NCBI RefSeq assembly: GCF_000003605.2
Contig: NW_003135837.1
Location: 310,222 to 322,758 of the forward strand
Length of the DNA stretch: 12,537 bases
Source: Saccoglossus kowalevskii
Taxonomy: Eukaryota > Hemichordata > Enteropneusta > Harrimaniidae
Direction of reading: 5' to 3'
Within the stretch, counting starts at the first letter, position 1. The number at the start of each line of letters is the position of its first letter. Position numbers and translations under genes: made by a program. The notes beneath the pieces are model-generated. The model saw nothing but the letters and a program-made list of their open reading frames with translations. It did no database searches and was not told the origin of the DNA. This document shows positions 7,257 through 12,537 of the stretch, in pieces.

Positions 7257-7978
7257 CCATATATATGTATACGTTGATGTCTTGTAATCTACATATATAT
7301 GTACATGTATACCTTGGTGTCTTGTAATCTACATATATATGTATAGCTTGATGTCTTGTAATCTACATATATACGTATACCTTGATGTCTTGTAATCTAC
7401 ATATATATGTATACCTTGATGTCTTGTAATCTACATATATATGTATACCTTGATGTCTTGTAATCTACATATTTATGTATACCTTGATGTCTTGCAATCT
7501 ACATATATATGTGGACATTGATGTCTTGTAATCTACTTATATATGTATACTTTGATGTCTTGCAATCTACATATATATGTATACCTTGGTGTCTTGTAAT
7601 CTACATATATACGTATACCTTGATGTTTTGTAATATATGTATACCTTGGTGTCTTGTAATCTACATATATACGTATACCTTGGTGTCTTGTAATCTACAT
7701 ATATACGTATACCTTGGTGTCTTGTAATCTACATATATACGTATACCTTGATGTCTTGTAATCTACATATATATGTATACCTTGATGTCTTGTAATCTAC
7801 ATATATATGTGTACCTTGGTGTCTTGTAATCTACATATTTACGTATACCTTGATGTCTTGTAATCTACATATATACGTATACCTTGGTGTCTTGTAATCT
7901 ACATATACATGTATACCTTGATGTCTTGTAATCTACATATATATGTGGACATTGGTGTCTTGTAATCTACATATATGT
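7257..7978. repeat. 34-bp tandem array, about 21 units
   Basis: Units begin ACATATATATGTATACC and end TTGATGTCTTGTAATCT. Most are exactly 34 bp (for example starts at 7331, 7365, 7399, 7433, 7467, 7501, 7535, 7569). Unit 2 (7291-7330) carries a 6-bp insertion; the units at about 7603-7662 are shortened. Common variants are TATATG versus TATACG, GATG versus GGTG, and a GTGGACATT form in the units at 7501 and 7935. Each unit contains the palindrome ACATATATATGT, and most add GTATAC. 34 is not a multiple of 3, and ORFs crossing the array are accidental. It lies between the convergent K2P and HEI10 genes. Confidence 0.97.
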
Positions 7979-8320
7979 TCATTTTGCGAATTACCTTAAA
8001 CACACAATAATAATTCATAGATTTGCAGAGACAGAGGTAACATTTTTCATTTATTTTAAAAATTATATTACTATTCTGGTACAATGCGTAAATAAAAAAA
8101 AATACACAACCCCTCACAAAAATTTATATAAGTAATTACACGAATACTGAATGCAAACAAACTATTCAGTGTAACTGTACATAACAATTAGCAATTAGTT
8201 TGAGTAATACACTACCTCTACTTTCAAGTGGTCTGTACTGTTCCCACTTTCCAATGAAGGCACTACTTCACAAGTATAAAATAGTCTTCTAAACTTGACA
8301 AGCAACAAAGACATAAAAAT
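7979..8320 (-). other. Presumed 3' UTR of HEI10 with poly(A) signal
   Basis: On the minus strand the sequence after the HEI10 stop (8321-8323) is AT-rich and non-coding. AATAAA reads on the minus strand at 8050-8055, about 270 nt past the stop, and is the best poly(A) candidate. The 34-bp array begins just beyond it. Confidence 0.5.
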
Positions 8321-8463
8321 TTACTTTCTTACATTTAATCTACGAGTGATTTCAGTTGGAGTACCCAAATCTAAACTAAAACGATTTTGAAGAGCAGCAT
8401 TGTCTCCACCAGCAAGTACTGGTGTAGTGTTTGTGCTACCTGAAGGACGAAAGACAAACTCAT
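8321..8463 (-). CDS. CCNB1IP1: HEI10 terminal coding exon
   Basis: The exon is 143 nt including the stop. The acceptor is TTTTGTTCCAG. It encodes HEFVFRPSGSTNTTPV..., then FSLDLGTPTEITRRLNVRK and TAA (8321-8323 on the plus strand). AATGTAAGA near the end looks like a donor, but the in-frame stop follows nine bases later and the C-terminus matches the family. Confidence 0.92.
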
Positions 8464-11400
8464 CTGGAACAAAACAAAACAATCAATAATTAACTACACC
8501 ATTTCCCAACTATTATGAATGTGCTCTAGCAAAAAAATACAAAGAAATTCTTAGCAGCTACAAGTCATTGAGAATGTCAGCCCCCCTGTTCTTGTACTTC
8601 TTGTTTTGTAATATATGACAAATGAAATGTCAGCATTTATATATTCCTTTTTGTGCATGTACCAGCTATTTTTGACAAACAAAATGGCTGCCAGTTGACC
8701 AATTTCGAAAAAAAATCAAGGATGTGCTTTATTACACCATTAGGTGTTAGCCATATTCTAATTTGAATCGGCTAGCACAACTTGGTGACATTGGGCTACA
8801 CTTATGTAGATGTAGGTTTTTAGACTTTTTTGTGTCAAATATGACCACCAGTCATCATTTTGTATCTGAATTTATACCAATATGTATCAACCATGTGCCA
8901 AGTTTTGGAATGCAACAGACGACATGTGTATCTAGCAAATTAGCTGTTAATTAGCTAATTATTATGCACAAAATGTACTATATAGATTTATAGACTAGCT
9001 CTTAATAAGTACAATCCGTAGTGTATATATGGATTATTTAACGTATATCAGTATATAATATAAACAGAATTAATGATTGTAAATCAAAACCTAATATAAA
9101 ATTATGTTGTATGTTATCAAACAGGAATGCTTGATTTTGATGCATTGAATTTGTTCTTGAACTGAATTGTGTAATGAATGTATGTGCATATCTTAATGAA
9201 TTGTATTCTCATTAAAGTCCAAAAAAGGAAACACGAAAAACAAAACACTGTGATATGACATGCTAGTACATATACAGTTTGTGAGTGTCAGGGCATGTCA
9301 GAAATATTATGCTCTCAAACCATTTTGAATTGAATCTGAAAAACAAAATGATGTCCATCAAGGTCGCATATCGACCAAAGAATATTACAAGTTTGAATGA
9401 AATTCATTGTTACAAGACTGAGATACTTACGTTCTGGTCTTGTTGGTGTCTGGTGCATCATGGTATTATCTCTCACAGGGTGGCCTAACACAGCTGTATA
9501 TAAAGAGAAACATAAATGTAATCACAAGTTGACATAATTTAAGGTAAATATCACATTACTGCATTGACGAGATTGTAAGATGATGGATAAGACATCTAGT
9601 GTGCACTAGCTATTGCTCAAATGACAGTTTTATACAAATATGGCACATGGTTGAATGGTACAATATTTATACAAATATGGTACATATCAACTATTTAAAA
9701 GTTGACAGCAGACATATTTGTATTTCTCAAAATGATGGCTTATAAGCGTTTTACACAATGCTTATATACTGTACATCAAAGTATAAAACTGTTTACGTCT
9801 TATTTATTATTTTTACCTGGTAATAGGCTTTCTTGATGATTTGGCTGAACACTATACTATTGTTTCAGCTTGTCAGCTTCAATTGTTTGGCATATTTATG
9901 TATGTGTCTGTTTAACTGAGTGTCAGATATGGTTGATTGTTAAATCAATACTCACATTCCCCAGTTGCTATAGGTATATCGAAAGTGCCAGTCACATTAC
10001 CAAATTTACCAGACATATCTTTAACACCTGTGTCAAAACTGGAAGCATTTATTGTACGTCTGAAAGAGTGTACATGAAACACAATTAATGGGTTTATAAC
10101 AGTGATGTCACTTCTTGTAAATTGTTTAACCCGAGGTGTCTACTAAAATGTCAGCTCGAATGTGTCTATGCATGTCTATACATTTTTGAAAGGGAAATTT
10201 GACAATACCAGTAAAATAATGTGACAAAAAAAAAATCATCCAACTCCAACAAAAGATGTGCTGTTTTGAATAACCCATGGTAAGCGAGTGTATTAACTAT
10301 GAGAAAAACACAAACTGCACATGTGCTGAAGAAAACAAACTTAGAAAACTTGGCCTGTCGGTTAATCACAGGGAGGCTTGCAAAGGATGCTGGAAACACA
10401 CAAAATGTGCGGATTCCCCAAGAAAATTTCAGAAATAAAAGAGAAACCGAGCAAAACCAATAGTTCTAGATCTGTAGCTCTGAAACTAATAAAACATATA
10501 AAATTAAAATGGCATACCTTCGAAGAGCATCATACATTGTCTGGACAGCATGCAATGAAAAAACAAAAATATTACATTTGAGATGTTATATAACACACAA
10601 ATATTTCTTTCTTTCACAACCTTTTGCAAATCAATAATCACTATCGGTGGTATGCATCTTATCTTGTTTTCATTTTCTTATCAACTAAACCTAAATGGTA
10701 GGTATAGAAAGAACACATGCATAACATTAAATACCTGTAATTTTTGATATTGTCTGTTTCTCTCCATCAACTTATCTGATACTTCGCTAAATCGTTTTTT
10801 AGTTGTTTCTATTTCTTTCTTAGCAGCTGTAGGGAAATCAATGACAATTAAATCCTCTCACTGTAGAAAGAACTCGTGTGTGCTGAAAATTACCAAATCA
10901 AAAATAGCCTTGATAACTATATATAACCATGTTGGCTAATATATAGCTATATTAGCTCTATTTTGAGATGCACAATGTTAAAGCAATGTATCCCACAGTA
11001 TACCGTAGTCTATTGCACTGTGATATCATATGTTTATTTTTTTGCCAACTGGCTTGTGAACTTATGATAACAAATGTCACTCACTGATCAATAATGTGTT
11101 GCGATCTACTGCGATAACATTGCTCATACGCTGCTTTATAAACAGGAACATATACATGTATATTTAATAATAGCAGTGAACAACATTCGCTGTTATTTTA
11201 TTTTTGAATGCTAATCAACATCAAGTTCTTGCCAACCTTCCCTGCACAGGGAAGAGTGTCATCTGCTCATAGTGGCAAGGCCGTAGTTGTGAGTTTTAAT
11301 CCTGTCCTGTGTTTTATTTTTATATATATTTGTCTGTTAAGTATATTACATAAAATTATGATGAGCAGTGGAATAGACATACAAACACACACACAAATAG

Positions 11401-12327
11401 GGTAACTAGAAATATTTCTACTGTGTGTTTCATACACAAGAGTAAGCAATTACATAGAGACATATTTAAAATTAACATAACTTGAATTCAAAGAACCAAA
11501 TTATGTTGTAAATGTCAATTTTACCAACTGTCATTCATTTAAAATTCCAAATATAGGTCATTTGAAGCATGTTTAATATCAAATGTTTAGAAAATTCTTA
11601 CCTGATATTTGAGTTTTTAGAGCTGAAGGAAAATGTTTAAGAAAAATACCTGAAGAATCTGAAAAGAATATTTGTATATATCTCAGTCACAAAAGGCTAG
11701 ACTAACATTTTGTCAGAATTCAAATGTTTGTTTAGTTATTCAGCATGTTTTCAATTGGATTTTCACTAGTTATATGACATTAAAATGTTTTATATTTACC
11801 AACAAAGGTATAACTGCTGGCAGTACTACTACTTTCCCACTAGTCATGAAAACAGTGCATACGAGACCAAGCATTTAGTTAGATAGAGAAGAAATCAAAA
11901 AGCAGTTGGGGAAATCAGTGACAGAAATAAAAAAATCTGAGAGGATTCAGAAAACATTGTGAGAAATCAGGAGAAAGTTATTGTAAGGAATCTGGGAGAA
12001 ATCAGGAATCAGTGAAGGAAATCAATAAGAGAAATCAGGAATCGTTGGGATAAATTAGGAAGTAGTGAACAAATCAGGAAGCAGTGGGAGAAATCAGAAA
12101 TTAGTAATATAATGATAAACAGAAAAATGATGTTGGTTCCCCTACTATCAATTTAGTACAGTATATATTTATTGAAGTCAATAAACCTATGCAAATCTGC
12201 TATAAAGGATACACTTAATTTCAGTTTGTGTTCGAGTTAGTATCTGTTCATAGTACTGCTCTAGTTGAGTGATTCTCTCCTTATTCTTATTTGCCATATA
12301 CTCTTGATATGTTTTCTCTTGATGACA
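8321..12327 (-). CDS. CCNB1IP1: CCNB1IP1 / HEI10 meiotic crossover E3 ligase, 3' seven exons (partial)
   Basis: Seven minus-strand exons (12327-12213, 11622-11602, 10826-10735, 10540-10518, 10059-9956, 9493-9431, 8463-8321) join with consistent phases into 561 nt: 186 residues and a stop. From memory of human CCNB1IP1 (277 aa), the start corresponds to about residue 100. The match is gap-free through the coiled coil, including HQE..YQEY near the start and the near-identical block KLMERNRQYQKLQ, followed by YDALR. Further on, SVLGHPV, PTRPEHEFVFRPSGS and the basic end LNVRK match the human C-terminal layout (GVLGFPL, FQFRPF, FKVKRI). HEI10 is a RING-type SUMO/ubiquitin E3-like protein that accumulates at crossover sites on the synaptonemal complex in meiotic prophase. 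The N-terminal RING lies right of the window. The gene converges with the K2P gene. All introns are GT-AG; the donor at 12212 (GTATCC) is weak. Confidence 0.94.
8464..9430 (-). other. HEI10 last intron, 967 bp, no gene
   Basis: Bounded by GTAAGTATC and TTGTTCCAG on the minus strand. It contains AT-rich sequence and a stretch (about 8690-8960) that reads like a worn dispersed repeat but has no boundary I can define. The 63-codon + strand ORF there is not supported. Confidence 0.6.
9431..9493 (-). CDS. CCNB1IP1: HEI10 63-nt exon
   Basis: The acceptor is TTTATATACAG and the donor is a near-perfect GTAAGTATC. It encodes SVLGHPVRDN...TPTRPE, corresponding to the human GVLGFPL...NTPVRN segment. 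Confidence 0.9.
9494..9955 (-). other. HEI10 intron with a short direct repeat
   Basis: A 462-bp intron. An 18-mer TATACAAATATGG(C/T)ACAT occurs at 9631-9648 and 9668-9685 (one mismatch). Otherwise no feature. Confidence 0.6.
9956..10059 (-). CDS. CCNB1IP1: HEI10 exon, C-terminal variable region
   Basis: The exon is 104 nt. The acceptor is ACTCTTTCAG; the donor is GGGGAAT followed by GTGAGT. It encodes RTINASSFDTG...DIPIATGE, a low-conservation linker after the coiled coil. The phases fit both neighbours. Confidence 0.88.
10060..10517 (-). other. HEI10 intron, 458 bp, nothing recognised
   Basis: AT-rich. Short ORFs on both strands (10166-10399 and 10378-10581) have no similarity to known proteins, and the second overlaps the 23-nt exon out of sense. 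Confidence 0.6.
10518..10540 (-). CDS. CCNB1IP1: HEI10 23-nt microexon
   Basis: The exon encodes TMYDALR plus two bases of an Arg codon. The minus-strand acceptor is GCTGTCCAG; the donor is CGAAG followed by GTATGCC. It continues the conserved coiled coil (human GLYDSLR) and restores the phase between its neighbours. Confidence 0.9.
10735..10826 (-). CDS. CCNB1IP1: HEI10 exon with the MERNRQYQKLQ block
   Basis: The exon is 92 nt. The acceptor is TTCCCTACAG; the donor is TTACAG followed by GTATTT. It encodes AAKKEIETTKKRFSEVSD then KLMERNRQYQKLQ, the most conserved segment of the family, and ends in phase 0. This exon identifies the gene. Confidence 0.95.
10827..11601 (-). other. HEI10 intron, 775 bp, holding a SINE-like remnant
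   Basis: Contains a 9-bp-arm inverted repeat at 10935-10956 (GCTAATATA...TATATTAGC), an 8-bp-arm hairpin at 11237-11254 (CTTCCCTG...CAGGGAAG) and the tRNA-like SINE remnant at 11248-11400. Confidence 0.6.
11248..11400 (+). mobile_element. Degraded tRNA-derived SINE remnant
   Basis: TGCTCATAGTGGCAAGGCC at 11264-11282 resembles a tRNA D-arm/A-box (consensus TRGCNNAGTGG-like). GAGTTTTAATCCTG at 11291-11304 resembles a B-box (GGTTCGAATCC) with several changes. The spacing is short for a tRNA. A T-rich then ACACACAC-rich tail follows, ending at about 11400. It does not fold into a full tRNA, so a SINE head is the better reading. Confidence 0.5.
11602..11622 (-). CDS. CCNB1IP1: HEI10 21-nt microexon
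   Basis: The exon adds SLKTQIS plus the first base of an Ala codon. The minus-strand acceptor is CATTTTCCTTCAG and the donor is a strong GTAAGA. Phase 1 at both ends. It is needed for the coiled coil to align without gap to human CCNB1IP1 (ELTSMKGEV against EIKSLKTQI). An AG 27 nt further upstream would add nine in-frame residues but has a poorer tract and would create an insertion. Confidence 0.85.
11885..12115. repeat. Degenerate GAAATCAGGAAGCAGTGGGA-type repeat
   Basis: Purine-rich tandem repeat in a HEI10 intron. Variants of GAAATCAGGAATCAGTGGGA, about 20-28 bp long, recur ten or so times (for example GAAATCAAAAAGCAGTTGGG near 11890 and AAATCAGGAAGCAGTGGGAG near 12071). The + strand is rich in A and G and poor in C. 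Confidence 0.8.
12213..12327 (-). CDS. CCNB1IP1: HEI10 exon (coiled coil, first exon in window)
   Basis: The exon is 115 nt. The acceptor on the minus strand is ATTCTGTAG. It begins in phase 0 with CHQEKTYQEY and continues as a heptad-like coiled coil, ERITQLEQYYEQIL, to TEIK plus one base. The donor is AAGT followed by GTATCC, which is weak. An alternative GT two bases upstream would break the phase, and the chosen one gives a gap-free match to the human protein. Confidence 0.88.
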
Positions 12328-12420
12328 CTACAGAATATAAAACAATCAGTTTATAAACAAGTCATTGAAAATGACACAGGCCCTGTTAAATTTTTGAAAT
12401 GTCTCTTTGTGCTCATCATA

Positions 12421-12537
12421 TTAAAGCGGAGGGGTTGTCATGTGTGTGTCCTTGAAACTTGAGTCCCAAGTGGCATATACAACAGATTATTTATTCACAT
12501 AAAATTCGAACACGTGTTGTGTTACAACTCCTCCGGC
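12421..12537. mobile_element. MITE-like element, copy 2, cut by the window end
   Basis: TTAA at 12421-12424 precedes AGCGGAGGGGTTGTCA. The window's last bases, read on the opposite strand, are GCCGGAGGAGTTGTAAC, which matches that end if the final element base and TTAA fall just outside. The interior aligns with copy 1 (GTCC, TATACAAC, ATTCGAACACG), lacking about 10 bp. Many CpG sites of copy 1 are TG or CA here. Confidence 0.66.

Noticed and set aside
4975-7978. CRISPR-like appearance of the 49-bp and 34-bp arrays
   Set aside because: Units abut with no unique spacers, and the DNA is animal nuclear sequence; these are minisatellites.
7509-8117. ORFs over and beside the 34-bp array (7509-7727 +, 7899-8117 -)
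   Set aside because: They are read-throughs of the AT-rich tandem repeat. The 34-bp period rotates frame, and the second also covers the HEI10 3' UTR.
8690-8960. A possible dispersed repeat or gene around the 63-codon ORF at 8763
   Set aside because: It reads like a worn repeat, but no terminal repeats, target duplication or second copy is visible in the window, and the ORF has no family similarity.
11264-11304. A functional tRNA gene
   Set aside because: A-box and B-box-like segments are degraded and too close together, and no acceptor stem or cloverleaf can be formed; called a SINE remnant instead.

Overview
This is eukaryotic, almost certainly invertebrate animal, nuclear DNA. It is visibly AT-rich, has GT-AG introns, several unrelated tandem-repeat arrays, and gene families typical of metazoans: an ankyrin-type death domain, a two-pore-domain potassium channel, and the meiotic crossover factor HEI10/CCNB1IP1. 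The species cannot be fixed from the window. No prokaryotic features (operons, ribosome binding sites, CRISPR) are present.

Layout, left to right. (1) 60-465, + strand: the last two coding exons of a death-domain protein whose 5' part lies left of the window, followed by a 3' UTR with a poly(A) signal near 753. (2) 466-2770: intergenic DNA with a 24-bp direct repeat pair (827-915) and a foldback, TTAA-flanked MITE-like element (1405-1537). (3) 2771-6599, + strand: a complete two-exon K2P potassium channel of 557 aa. Its only intron (3171-5325) splits the first glycine codon of the pore-1 GYG filter and carries an ACC/ACA-rich tract and a 49-bp minisatellite. (4) 6600-8320: the space between two convergent genes, with a 39-bp minisatellite, a doubtful orphan coding exon (7129-7215) and a 34-bp array of about 21 units (7257-7978). 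(5) 8321-12327, - strand: seven 3' exons of a CCNB1IP1/HEI10 homologue, reconstructed by joining small ORFs in matching phase. They give 186 residues plus stop, and two of the exons are only 21 and 23 nt. The RING-encoding 5' exons lie right of the window. (6) 12421-12537: a second copy of the MITE-like family, cut by the window edge.

The three genes show no sign of working together; this is an ordinary gene neighbourhood. The death-domain protein suggests signalling or apoptosis scaffolding, the K2P channel sets background potassium conductance at a membrane, and HEI10 acts in meiotic recombination. The most unusual points are the very long (about 275-residue) cytoplasmic M2-M3 loop of the channel, the HEI10 microexons, the repeated CRE/NRF1-like motif array just ahead of channel exon 2, and the TTAA-flanked element family. 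I found no convincing previously undescribed multi-gene system.
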